NCBI RefSeq assembly: GCF_000355905.1
Contig: NZ_APLF01000009.1
Location: 62,001-126,000 of the forward strand
Reading direction: 5' to 3'
Source of the DNA: Psychroflexus gondwanensis ACAM 44
Lineage (GTDB): Bacteria > Bacteroidota > Bacteroidia > Flavobacteriales > Flavobacteriaceae
Length of the DNA stretch: 64,000 nt
The notes under the pieces are model-generated. The model worked only from the letters and a program-made list of their open reading frames with translations. It was not told the DNA's origin and searched no databases. The first letter of the stretch is position 1. Each line of letters begins with the position of its first letter. The position numbers were made by a program, and so were the translations under genes. Positions 24,459 to 33,473 of this stretch are shown here, piece after piece.

Positions 24459-27400
24459 ATGAATAAAATTACTTCCGTTTTTATATGCTTATTTATTTCA
24501 TTCTCACAATTCATTTTTGCACAAAATGGACCTGGTGGTGTGGGTGACGATGCTTCCAATAGATTTTGGTTCATTGCAGAGCAACTTAACCAAAGTGATG
24601 GCTCAGCAGTTCCTTTATGGTCAAATCTTGGTGGGAATGCTAACGACGCTACTTCGTTTAACAACGATCCAACCTATGTCACAAACTCATTGAATGGCTA
24701 TGCTGCCATACAATTTGGTATTGGGGCAAATGCTGGATTAACAATTCCTGATAATACAGACTTGAATAATGGAGGGCCTTGGTCGGAGCGCTCGTTTTCA
24801 ATAGTTGTTGAAACTGGAGCTGATGTGGCGACAAGACAAATGATTTACGAAGAAGGCGGAAGTGGAAGAGGGTTTAATATGTATATATTTAATGGAAACT
24901 TATACTACGGAGCGTGGAATACAAATAACGATGGTACAGCCTCACCATGGGGGTTTACTTCTTCCCAAACTCCAATAAACGCAAACACAAGTTACGTTAT
25001 TTCTTTTATCTACAATGGAAATGATACGTCTACAGGCTCAGTTGAATGTTATTTGAATGGAACTCTTGTAGGAACTATCCCTAATATTGGATTTTTATAT
25101 GGTCATGATCAAGCTGGCATTGGGAATTTAGAACAAAGCTCTCGTGTTGAAACTGGAGTGGTAAATTCTAATTTGCCTTTTGATGGTTTTGTATCAGAAT
25201 TTGTTATGTATAACTTCAATTTAAATACAAGTCAGCGTATTTCGTTAGAAAACTACCTTTCTTCTAAGTATGATATTGGTATTTTTCCAGATGATATTTA
25301 TGATCAAGATACAGCCTTAAATGGTGAGTATGATTTTAATTTGGTGAGTGTCAACAGGCAGAGTTCAATAGACGAACATTTAATAACTAATCAAGGTACG
25401 GGTTTAATCTCTTTAAACACATCTGCTCCACTCACTGATGGCGATTATTTCAGTTTAGGAAGTGATCTTAAAGATCAAACCTTTCTAGGACCTATAGTAT
25501 GTAATCCTAGTAATCTAGATATATCAAGGTTGCAAACGACTTGGCGAGTAGATAAAGTAGGAAGTGTTACACCTAATATTAATTTTGATCTCTCACCAGC
25601 CAATATAAATGTTACTGACGTAAGCGAAATAACAATTTTAATAGACGATAATCCTAGCTTTTCAACACCGATTTCTCTAAATGCTTCAACACTAAGTCCT
25701 ACGACTGCAACTTTTTCTGGATTAACTATAAATGATGGGGATTATGTAACGTTTGAAGTATCTGTAAACCTTAGTATTTTAAATACAAGAGCTGGTCTTA
25801 ATCTACCCCAAGAATTAAGATTTGCTTTTGAAGCTAATACTATTGATCAAGCTGATGGAACTGATGTTGCTACTTGGATCAATGAAGGTGAAAACCTAAA
25901 TGATGCCAGCACACAAACGAATTCGCCAAGTCTTTTAATGGATGTTAGTAATGGACAAGATTTTGTTCAGTTTTCTAGTGCCAATAATGAGAGCCTAGAG
26001 ATTCCTGATAATTCAGATATTAATCAAGGTGGCGAACCTTATATAGAACGTACCTATTCTCTAGTTTTTCAAACCGGGACAAATGTTAATCCCAGACAAG
26101 TTATTTACGAAGAAGGAGGTACTACTCGAGGTGTAGTCATTTATATCTTAAACGGAGAGCTATATTTTGGAGCTTATAATGAATCTAATGATGGAGCAGG
26201 CTCCCCTTGGACATTTAGGTCAGTCATAACAAATGTTAATCCAAACACGACCTATGTTATGACCAATGTATTTAACGGTAACGATTCATCTACAGGGGTA
26301 ATACAAACTTACCTTAATGGAAGTTTGGTGGGAACGACAACAGGAGTGGGATATCTCTATGATCATGGTGCAAACATCAGTATTGGACAAAACGGTGATG
26401 GAAATATATATGAAGGCGGAGGTGTTACAACTGCAAGCTATTTTAATGGACTATTAGGTGAATTTTTAATTTACGATAATGCTTTAGACACTAATCAAAT
26501 AGATATTCTCAACAATTTCTTATTAGCAAAATATGGAGTCACTCCAACAGGTAATGATATATACACATACGACACTAACGGTGGAGGAGATTTTGACTTT
26601 AATCTATTAGGGGTAAGACAAACTTCAGCATCTAGACTAGATGAAACAACATACTCAACTGGTATTATTAAATTTAAAAATCCAAGTGTTATGGCGGTTG
26701 GTGATGCATTGATTGCTGCCAGTGATACAGAAGAGCAGACTACATTGAATACCTCTACTGTAGATTGTTCCAACACCTTAGCGGATGATTTTAGATTAAC
26801 TACAACATGGAGAATAAATGTCTCTGGAACCCCTGGAACTATAGATATTGAATTAGATTTTGATAAAATTGATATTGAAGTAAATTCAGCTTTAGAATTG
26901 GATTTACTTATTGATGATAATCCAAACTTCACAAGTCCAACTAGGATAAGTGCTTCTGAATTTTGCTCGACTGCTCTTTATCAAAATGTAAACTTCACTA
27001 ATGGAGAATATTTTACATTTGAGCGAACTGGAATTCAACCTGTCTTATGGGATGGGTCAAATTATAGTAATGGCTCAGGACCTTTAAACGAACCTACAGT
27101 TACAGACCAGTATAAGAAATTAGTGATCGACGGAGCTGGAGCTATTTTAAGTGAAGATGCTGCTTGTACATGCCTTAGTGTTACAGCGCCAAGCAATTTA
27201 AATACCAGTGGCTTTAATCTTAATATCACTGGCGATGTAAACAATGCAGGTATTTTAAGTGGCGATGGCGAAGTGGTCTTAACTGGAACTTCGGCACAGA
27301 GTATTTCTGGCGGCGGCTCTTTTGAGAATCTAAGATTAGACAACCCAACAAGTGTAGATTTTACAGACTCAGCAGATTTGTTTGGAGTAGTCTACGTAGA

Positions 27401-29009
27401 TCAAGGCACCTTAAACACGAATGGCAATCTTTCTTTACGATGTAATTTTGGAACATCAGGAAAAACGGCTCAAGTGGGTCCTGTTGGAGGAACAATTGTG
27501 GGGGATGTTACTGTAGAACAGTGCTATCCCGCTCGACGGGCTTTTAGATTCTTATCTTCCTCAGTAACCACAGCAACGTCTATACGAGAAAATTGGCAAG
27601 AAAACCCAGCTGGATATAAGGATAATCCAAGACCTGGATATGGAACGCATATCACAGGAGTGTCACCAGGTTCTGCAAATGCTAGTGAAGGCCAAGATGG
27701 CAATAATGGGTTTGATTATAGCCCATCGGGGAATGCATCGATGTTTACCTTTGATAATGCAACACCAAGCTGGGATAGAGTAACAAATACGAATGGTGTT
27801 TTAACAGCTGGAGAAGCTTATCGCTTATTTTTAAGGGGCGATAGAAGTATCGACATCACACTTAATGGGGCACCTCCAACAGCTACTCGTTTATCAGCAA
27901 CTGGAGTTTTGGCTATAGGAGGTCAACCAGTAACCAATCTATCAGGCGATGCAGGTGCTTTTAACTTTATAGGTAACCCTTACCAAGCCCAAGTGGATAT
28001 AAATGTTTTTTTAACTAATTCAACAAACCTTTCAGAAACTGAGTATTATGTATGGGATCCTACCCTTGGTGGGCCTGCAAGTCCAGGATCTTCTGGAGGA
28101 CGTGGTGCTTATGTAACAATTGACCCTTCAGATGGGAGCAATTCTTTCGATATAAATTTGCCAGGTTTAGATACATCTACAGCAAACCAATACTTACAAC
28201 CAATGCAGGCAGCATTTGTAAGAACTGGCTCAGAAGGTACAACACCAGTGGTTTCATTCCAAGAAGATATGAAAGCAGTTGGAGAGATCCAGACGGAAGT
28301 TAAATCCTTATCACAACAAGAGTACATCAATATTCAATTGTTTAATGCAGAGGCCTTTTCACAAGGTAGCACTCCATCAGATGGACTGAGAATTAACTTT
28401 GATAAATCCTTTAGCATCTTAACGGAAGACGATTCACCAAAACTTGGTAATCTAGATGAAAACTTAGCTAGAGTAGAAGGCAATGCTTTCTCAGCGATTG
28501 AGCGTAGACCACTTCCAGAGGCTACAGAAGAACTGCCTTTGTTTATCAATCAATATAGACGAGAGAGTTATGTGATGAAGTTTGATGTGACCGATAACTT
28601 AAATACAGAAGTGTTTATTAAAGACAAGTATTTAGATCAAGTAACAGAAATCACATCTTCAGACAACACCTATAGTTTTGTAATAGATTCTTCTATTCCA
28701 GAATCGGAAGCTTCAGATCGTTTTAGCTTGGTGTTTGAACCGGTGAGCTTATCGATAGGAGATGAAAACTTAGTAAACCTAAGTTTGTATCCTAACCCAA
28801 CCAAGGGCAACTTTAGCATAAGTGGAATAGACTCAGGTCAAGATACAGAAGTAAAAATTTACAATATAATAGGTCAACAAGTATACACTGCAAAATCAAG
28901 TGGCCAATTTACACTAGAGATTACAGATTTCAATGCTTCATCAGGGGTTTACCTTGTGAAATTGAAGACTAACCAAGGGGAAAAAACCTTCAAACTCATA
29001 AAAGACTAA
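24459..29009 (+). CDS. Large LamG-type surface protein, duplicated N-terminal modules, T9SS sorting domain
   Basis: 1516 residues. Signal peptide 1-21 (FAQ). Two related modules follow, at about 35-430 and 453-850. Each has a LamG-like fold (RFWFIAEQLNQSDGSAVPLW against LRFAFEANTIDQADGTDVATW; both continue with RQMIYEEGG / RQVIYEEGG), a DIY(D/T) segment and a beta domain ending in DGD/NGEY(V/F)TFE. From about 933 to the end it repeats the second half of the 1042-residue protein, including the FNFIGNPYQAQV module and the C-terminal LSLYPNPTKGNFSI sorting domain. It is thus a mosaic: new N-terminal modules on a shared export and stalk part. T9SS cargo, probably cell-surface or released. The ligand is unknown; LamG domains often bind sugars. 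Confidence 0.9.
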   Translation: MNKITSVFICLFISFSQFIFAQNGPGGVGDDASNRFWFIAEQLNQSDGSAVPLWSNLGGNANDATSFNNDPTYVTNSLNGYAAIQFGIGANAGLTIPDNTDLNNGGPWSERSFSIVVETGADVATRQMIYEEGGSGRGFNMYIFNGNLYYGAWNTNNDGTASPWGFTSSQTPINANTSYVISFIYNGNDTSTGSVECYLNGTLVGTIPNIGFLYGHDQAGIGNLEQSSRVETGVVNSNLPFDGFVSEFVMYNFNLNTSQRISLENYLSSKYDIGIFPDDIYDQDTALNGEYDFNLVSVNRQSSIDEHLITNQGTGLISLNTSAPLTDGDYFSLGSDLKDQTFLGPIVCNPSNLDISRLQTTWRVDKVGSVTPNINFDLSPANINVTDVSEITILIDDNPSFSTPISLNASTLSPTTATFSGLTINDGDYVTFEVSVNLSILNTRAGLNLPQELRFAFEANTIDQADGTDVATWINEGENLNDASTQTNSPSLLMDVSNGQDFVQFSSANNESLEIPDNSDINQGGEPYIERTYSLVFQTGTNVNPRQVIYEEGGTTRGVVIYILNGELYFGAYNESNDGAGSPWTFRSVITNVNPNTTYVMTNVFNGNDSSTGVIQTYLNGSLVGTTTGVGYLYDHGANISIGQNGDGNIYEGGGVTTASYFNGLLGEFLIYDNALDTNQIDILNNFLLAKYGVTPTGNDIYTYDTNGGGDFDFNLLGVRQTSASRLDETTYSTGIIKFKNPSVMAVGDALIAASDTEEQTTLNTSTVDCSNTLADDFRLTTTWRINVSGTPGTIDIELDFDKIDIEVNSALELDLLIDDNPNFTSPTRISASEFCSTALYQNVNFTNGEYFTFERTGIQPVLWDGSNYSNGSGPLNEPTVTDQYKKLVIDGAGAILSEDAACTCLSVTAPSNLNTSGFNLNITGDVNNAGILSGDGEVVLTGTSAQSISGGGSFENLRLDNPTSVDFTDSADLFGVVYVDQGTLNTNGNLSLRCNFGTSGKTAQVGPVGGTIVGDVTVEQCYPARRAFRFLSSSVTTATSIRENWQENPAGYKDNPRPGYGTHITGVSPGSANASEGQDGNNGFDYSPSGNASMFTFDNATPSWDRVTNTNGVLTAGEAYRLFLRGDRSIDITLNGAPPTATRLSATGVLAIGGQPVTNLSGDAGAFNFIGNPYQAQVDINVFLTNSTNLSETEYYVWDPTLGGPASPGSSGGRGAYVTIDPSDGSNSFDINLPGLDTSTANQYLQPMQAAFVRTGSEGTTPVVSFQEDMKAVGEIQTEVKSLSQQEYINIQLFNAEAFSQGSTPSDGLRINFDKSFSILTEDDSPKLGNLDENLARVEGNAFSAIERRPLPEATEELPLFINQYRRESYVMKFDVTDNLNTEVFIKDKYLDQVTEITSSDNTYSFVIDSSIPESEASDRFSLVFEPVSLSIGDENLVNLSLYPNPTKGNFSISGIDSGQDTEVKIYNIIGQQVYTAKSSGQFTLEITDFNASSGVYLVKLKTNQGEKTFKLIKD

Positions 29010-29010
29010 G

Positions 29011-29220
29011 ATGATAAAAATAAACAAATCACAGTATCTAGCCTTGGTATTGGTTATAGCCTTTATCCTGATTTCAGCAACCAGTTATGCCCAGTTAGGA
29101 GATGTTGGCTTTCCAGATGATGTAGATGACGAACCGGTTGCCTCCATAAGTGGTCTTATCGCTTTAGGTCTAGCAGTAGGAGGTTACTTAGGGATAAGAC
29201 AGACGAGAAAACAAGACTAG
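29011..29220 (+). CDS. Small exported membrane protein, PID-CTERM-like (copy 2)
   Basis: 69 residues; the ATG is one base after the stop of the 1516-residue gene. It differs from copy 1 by an extra Ile after Met1 and a few substitutions (for example SIS for PIS in VASISGL and T for A in RQTRKQD). So the proline of the PIS/PID position is lost here, which may weaken sorting. Signal peptide, acidic linker and Gly-rich helix are otherwise the same. It is part of the duplicated cassette and shares its terminator. Confidence 0.75.
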   Translation: MIKINKSQYLALVLVIAFILISATSYAQLGDVGFPDDVDDEPVASISGLIALGLAVGGYLGIRQTRKQD

Positions 29221-29248
29221 TCAATAGGCTAAAACACTATAAAAGAGA

Positions 29249-29277
29249 AAAACCATCTGAGCAATCAGATGGTTTTT
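29249..29277 (+). terminator. Terminator of LamG cassette 2
   Basis: AAAACCATCTGA (29249-29260), loop GCAA, then TCAGATGGTTTT and more T. It is a shorter version of the terminator at 24298. Confidence 0.9.
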
Positions 29278-29281
29278 TGGA

Positions 29282-29452
29282 TTAATTATCTCTATTCTTT
29301 TTTCGGTCCCTCAGTATTTTAGCGTACATCACCACAATGTAAATCATGATAAGAACAATACCTAGATAAACCCAATTCTCTTGAATGAATTCTGAAAATT
29401 CAAAAGCTCTGTAGGATTCATTATTATGGGGTTTGGGAAGTTCACTTTGCAT
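29282..29452 (-). CDS. 56-residue single-helix membrane protein
   Basis: An ATG-to-TAA frame of 56 codons. The first 28 residues are polar (ELPKPHNNESYRAFEFSEF), followed by a membrane helix at about 29-46 (VYLGIVLIMIYIVVMYA) and a basic tail KILRDRKKNRDN. This gives N-out, C-in topology by the positive-inside rule. It starts 21 bases after the stop of the MoxR-like ATPase gene on the same strand and is probably the last gene of that operon. I do not recognise a family. The even frame use, strong basic tail and tight spacing support it as a real gene. Confidence 0.65.
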   Translation of the reverse strand: MQSELPKPHNNESYRAFEFSEFIQENWVYLGIVLIMIYIVVMYAKILRDRKKNRDN

Positions 29453-29473
29453 AAATATGACTTTTATTCAAAG

Positions 29474-30937
29474 TTATAAACCTTTTATAAAACTACCGAA
29501 AGAATCACCGAAATTTAATTGAGTGTCGACTTGGTTTCTGTCTAGTTTTTTATGAACAGATAAGCCCCAAAGGATAAATTCCAACCAAAAGTACTTTTCA
29601 GCCTTATCATAATTGGAGACATATTCATTTAGCATTTCTTCTAAAGGTTTGATTTTATTGAGAGCTGATTCATATTCTGCATTAGAGTCATCTTCAAAAA
29701 ACTGAACATCGTCATTCTTCATAAACCAATTCAAAACTTTATCATACGATTGGTCCTCATCTTGTTTCTCTAGTTTTTTGATTTCAGGAAAATATTTAGG
29801 ATATAGATTTAAAATTGCAGCTTCTATAAGCTGTTGAGCAACAAATTCAGCGCCTTCTTCTTCTCCTTCGTAAACCAATTCTACCTTACCAGTGATAGCA
29901 GGTATAATACCATTAAAATCACTTAATCTGAGGCAGGTTTTACTATCTCCGTTTACAAGAGCTCTCCGTTCTGCAGTACTCATTAAGTTTTCGAAAGCAG
30001 TAATACTTAGTCTTGCACTTACACCACTTTTAGAATCTACATAATGACTTTGTCTTGCTTCAATAGAAATTTGTTCTAGTAAGGTTCTTGCTAAATCCGG
30101 AACAATAATATTTTCTTTTTTGAAGTCAGAAAGTTGGGCTTCCTGCTTGGTGATTTGCTTAGCAATCTCAATATCTTTGGGATAGTGTGTCAAAATTTGA
30201 GAGCCTATCCTATCTTTTAGAGGAGTAACAATACTTCCTCGGTTGGTGTAATCTTCTGGATTTGCGGTAAAGACAAATTGAAGATCCAATGCTAATCTTA
30301 AGTTGAAACCTCTTATTTGAACATCTCCTTCTTGAAGAATATTGAATAGAGCGACTTGAATTCTAGCTTGTAAATCTGGTAGCTCGTTGATGACGAAAAT
30401 ACAACGATTGGCTCTAGGGATCATTCCATAATGAATTACCCTTTGGTCGGCATAGCTCAACTTTAAGTTGGCCGCTTTTATAGGATCGATGTCTCCAATC
30501 AAGTCCGCAACAGTCACATCTGGAGTAGCTAGTTTTTCAGCAAAACGCTCACTCCTGTGCAACCAAGAAATAGGCGTATCATCTCCTTTTTCTTCAATAA
30601 GTTCTTTGGCATATAAGGAAATAGGGTGGAAGGGATCATCGTTGATTTCAGACCCTTCAACTACTGGGATGTATTCATCCAGTAGATTTAAGAGTTGTCT
30701 AGCTATCCTTGTTTTGGCTTGGCCTCTTAAGCCCAGTAAATTGATATTATGCTTGGACAAAATAGCCTGTTCTAGCTGTGGAATCACGGTGTGTTCATAA
30801 CCAAAAATCCCTTCAAATGAAGATTTATCCTTTTTTAGGTTATGAATGAGATTATCTCTCAACTCATCTTTTATAGATTTGGATATATAAGAATTGGATT
30901 TTAAATCTCCAAGTGTCTTTAGTGCAGTCAATTGCAT
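29474..30937 (-). CDS. MoxR / magnesium-chelatase-I-like AAA+ ATPase
   Basis: 487 residues from the ATG at 30937. Walker A is GLRGQAKTR at about 69-77 (Gly-Gln-Ala-Lys-Thr, a chelatase-type variant), and Walker B is CIFVINELPDL; VFTANPEDYTNRGSIVTPLKDRIGS holds sensor 1 and the arginine region. This is the ATPase half of a MoxR/VWA pair, which act as chaperones that insert metals or mature protein complexes. The frame extends 13 codons further upstream, but that part would overlap the previous gene; the ATG at 30937 lies one base after its stop. The partner gene directly upstream has a VWA domain. Confidence 0.88.
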   Translation of the reverse strand: MQLTALKTLGDLKSNSYISKSIKDELRDNLIHNLKKDKSSFEGIFGYEHTVIPQLEQAILSKHNINLLGLRGQAKTRIARQLLNLLDEYIPVVEGSEINDDPFHPISLYAKELIEEKGDDTPISWLHRSERFAEKLATPDVTVADLIGDIDPIKAANLKLSYADQRVIHYGMIPRANRCIFVINELPDLQARIQVALFNILQEGDVQIRGFNLRLALDLQFVFTANPEDYTNRGSIVTPLKDRIGSQILTHYPKDIEIAKQITKQEAQLSDFKKENIIVPDLARTLLEQISIEARQSHYVDSKSGVSARLSITAFENLMSTAERRALVNGDSKTCLRLSDFNGIIPAITGKVELVYEGEEEGAEFVAQQLIEAAILNLYPKYFPEIKKLEKQDEDQSYDKVLNWFMKNDDVQFFEDDSNAEYESALNKIKPLEEMLNEYVSNYDKAEKYFWLEFILWGLSVHKKLDRNQVDTQLNFGDSFGSFIKGL

Positions 30938-30938
30938 A

Positions 30939-32048
30939 TTATATTTTTTTTCGTTTATTATTTTCGTAATCTTCAAAAATCATCTCTCCTAAGCCTTTGA
31001 GTCCAGAGAAGTATGCCCTACCTTGGTTGGACTTGGTAAATTCCCTTACAAATTTTTGCAAATAGGGATCAGAAGCAATCATAAAGGTGGTAATAGGTAT
31101 CCTCAATTTTCTGGCTTGTGCAGCCATGTTGTAGCATTTTTTAGTGATGGTATCATCTAGGCCCGCACTATTTTTATAGTAGCTCCCATCCGAAAGTTTT
31201 AAGCAACTTGGTTTACCATCGGTGATCATAAAGATTTGCTTATTTGCATTTCTCTTTCTACTTAAAATTTTCATGGCTAGTTGAAGTCCTGCCACAGTAT
31301 TAGTATGATAAGGACCCACTTGTAAATAAGGTAAGTCTCCAATTTTTACAGGCCATGCATCATTTCCAAAGACGATGATATCTAAGGTATCTTTAGCATA
31401 TTTTGTAGTAATCATTTCTGCCAAAGCCATTGCCACTTTCTTGGCCGGTGTTATTCTATCTTCACCGTACAAGATCATACTATGACTAATGTCTATCATG
31501 AGTACTGTGCTCATCTGTGTTTGGTGATGTGTATCGTTAACCACCAAATCATTTTCAGACATCTTAAACTCATCGATGCCGTGATTAACTTGAGCATTTT
31601 TGAAGCTTTCGGTCATGGAGACTTGATCAAAACCATCTCCAAACTGAAATTCTCTCAAATCGCCTGTTTTTTCGTCGCCAAGTCCAGTATGTTTGGTTTT
31701 GTGCTTACCCGAACCGCTTCTTCTGAGTTTTCCGAAAATTTGTTCTAAAGCATGCTTTCTTATAGCTTGCTCAGTTTTATTGGTGATTTTCACTCCAGAA
31801 TTACCATCTGGTTTAATTTCTTCACGGATATACCCCTTTTTCTTTAAGTCTTCTATGAAATCATCAATCGTATACTCTTCAGTGGTGATCTCGTATGCCT
31901 TGTCCAATTCTTTGAGCCAATCAATAGCTTCATCGAAATCGCCAGAGGTATGAGTGATCAATTCCATAAAGATGTCCAGCAGTTTATCAAACAAACTGGT
32001 GTTTTCTTCATGAGGTTTAAAAATGATACCTTTTCTATAATTTGCCAT
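30939..32048 (-). CDS. von Willebrand factor type A domain protein, partner of the MoxR-like ATPase
   Basis: 369 residues, cytoplasmic. Residues 1-175 are helical and charged. The VWA domain is at about 180-365, with a complete MIDAS: DISHS at 186-190, a Thr in the PYHTNTVAGLQLA region, and Asp in FMITDGKPS. This resembles the ChlD/BchD/CoxE side of MoxR/VWA systems, where the VWA protein brings the target to the ATPase. It is co-transcribed with the ATPase gene (one base apart). The target of the pair is not known. Confidence 0.88.
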   Translation of the reverse strand: MANYRKGIIFKPHEENTSLFDKLLDIFMELITHTSGDFDEAIDWLKELDKAYEITTEEYTIDDFIEDLKKKGYIREEIKPDGNSGVKITNKTEQAIRKHALEQIFGKLRRSGSGKHKTKHTGLGDEKTGDLREFQFGDGFDQVSMTESFKNAQVNHGIDEFKMSENDLVVNDTHHQTQMSTVLMIDISHSMILYGEDRITPAKKVAMALAEMITTKYAKDTLDIIVFGNDAWPVKIGDLPYLQVGPYHTNTVAGLQLAMKILSRKRNANKQIFMITDGKPSCLKLSDGSYYKNSAGLDDTITKKCYNMAAQARKLRIPITTFMIASDPYLQKFVREFTKSNQGRAYFSGLKGLGEMIFEDYENNKRKKI

Positions 32049-32126
32049 AGCCTAAAAGTACTTGAATTATAAAGAGCTAGAGAGTAAGATTGTGTTAAAC
32101 TGTTTTTAAAACTAAACTAGATTTTT

Positions 32127-33473
32127 CTACGTTTTATCGAGGTACTTGTTTCGGAATTTGATCACTAGAGCTAAGCTTCTAATGAGCATCCATACAAAAA
32201 AGGCAATCCAAATCGCGTAGAGCTTGAGTCCCAGATAATCCAAAACTAACAGAGTTGGCCAAAATCCGAGGAATGTCGCAACGAGTAGAACGTTTCTGAG
32301 GTATTTTGCCTCTCCTAGACCTTTAAAAATCCCATCAAACATAAATGCAATAGCATTCACGGGCTGCATGATAAGAACTATCCAAAATACGGAAGAAAAC
32401 AGAAGTAATACTTGCTCATCTTTATTAAAGATAAGTCCAATTTCATCGTAAAAAAGAGCACAAGAGCCAGCTAGAATCAAAGCAATAATTATAGCGTATT
32501 TGCTTATGTCTTTACTAAGGTTCCAGAGCTTGGTATAAGCTTTTGCGCCAAGTAGTTTGCCCCCAATTGCATTTCCCGCATTGGCATAGCCATCGATAAA
32601 AAAGGAAAAGAATAGCCAAATATTCATGAGTATGCTTTGTGCAGCTATGTAATTTTTTCCGTAGTCTGTAGCGTATGAATTGGCTAAGTAGATAGCGATA
32701 TTTAAAGCTAAGGTCCTTAAAAACAAATTGGCAGCCATGGAAATTAGAGGCTTCAAATTGGGATTGATCTTCAAACTTGGCTTAAGATGAAAAGGCGTTT
32801 TTTTGTAGAAAAAATATAAAGCCATGACCAGCATTACTCCTTGGGCAATTACACTTGCAATCGCTGCTCCTTCCAAGTGTAAAGCAGGGATAAAACCTTC
32901 TATTCCGTAAACGAGTAAAAAATCCAGACCTATGTTTACAGCCCCTCCAACCAAGCTACATTTCATGGCCCAAAGTGTATTTTGGAGACCTCTAAAGACA
33001 CCGAAAATCGCAAAGGTTACTAAGGTAAGAGGAAAGCCTAAGGCGCGTATTTTGTAGTAGCTTTTGGTGTAGTCTAAAATTAATCCTTCAGCATTATACG
33101 CACTAAAGATAAGTTCAGCAAAAAAGGCAGTCACAAAATAAATAATAAGACTCAGGAGAAAATTGAGTAAAATAGTTTGAGGTACTAAGGTTTTTACAGC
33201 ATGTAATCGGTTAGATCCCAAGTGCTGTGAAACTATTGCTGATATAGCAGTTTTAGTTTGTGCTAAAATCCAAATAATAGCAGATAAGAAAGAGCCTACA
33301 ATTCCAGCAGCAGCCAAAGCCTCCACAGCGTTTTCTTCTACATTACCAATAATGGCGATATCGCTGAGAGAGATGAGGGGTTCTGCAATACCCGCTACAA
33401 TGGCAGGAAGGGCAATGGTATTAATTTCCCTGAAAGAGACTTTTGGTGTTTTTATGCTTTTTTTAGAAGGCAT
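32127..33473 (-). CDS. MATE family efflux transporter (DinF-like)
   Basis: 448 residues with 12 membrane helices in two related halves. Family text: REINTIALPAIVAGIAEPLISLSDIAIIG at the start, then ALAAAGIVGSFLSAIIWILA and GFPLTLVTFAIFGVFRGLQNT. MATE proteins export cations, drugs or lipid-linked compounds with Na+ or H+. The start overlaps the murF 3' end by 11 bases, so the two are probably translated together; a link to envelope growth is possible but not shown. The VWA gene follows after 78 bases. Confidence 0.92.
   Translation of the reverse strand: MPSKKSIKTPKVSFREINTIALPAIVAGIAEPLISLSDIAIIGNVEENAVEALAAAGIVGSFLSAIIWILAQTKTAISAIVSQHLGSNRLHAVKTLVPQTILLNFLLSLIIYFVTAFFAELIFSAYNAEGLILDYTKSYYKIRALGFPLTLVTFAIFGVFRGLQNTLWAMKCSLVGGAVNIGLDFLLVYGIEGFIPALHLEGAAIASVIAQGVMLVMALYFFYKKTPFHLKPSLKINPNLKPLISMAANLFLRTLALNIAIYLANSYATDYGKNYIAAQSILMNIWLFFSFFIDGYANAGNAIGGKLLGAKAYTKLWNLSKDISKYAIIIALILAGSCALFYDEIGLIFNKDEQVLLLFSSVFWIVLIMQPVNAIAFMFDGIFKGLGEAKYLRNVLLVATFLGFWPTLLVLDYLGLKLYAIWIAFFVWMLIRSLALVIKFRNKYLDKT

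Larger units (their letters stand above)
27258..29277 (+). repeat. Segmental duplication, copy B
   Basis: Counterpart of 22320-24341. It ends inside the terminator: the left arm of the 20-bp stem is kept but the right arm is cut after GGTTTTTT, which places the limit of the duplication. Confidence 0.85.

Noticed and set aside
26495-26932. A 145-codon antisense frame in the second LamG gene (and similar shorter ones at 21439, 23389, 27062 and 28334)
   Set aside because: They are antisense to clear coding sequence, lack promoters and are repeated only because the sense gene is duplicated.
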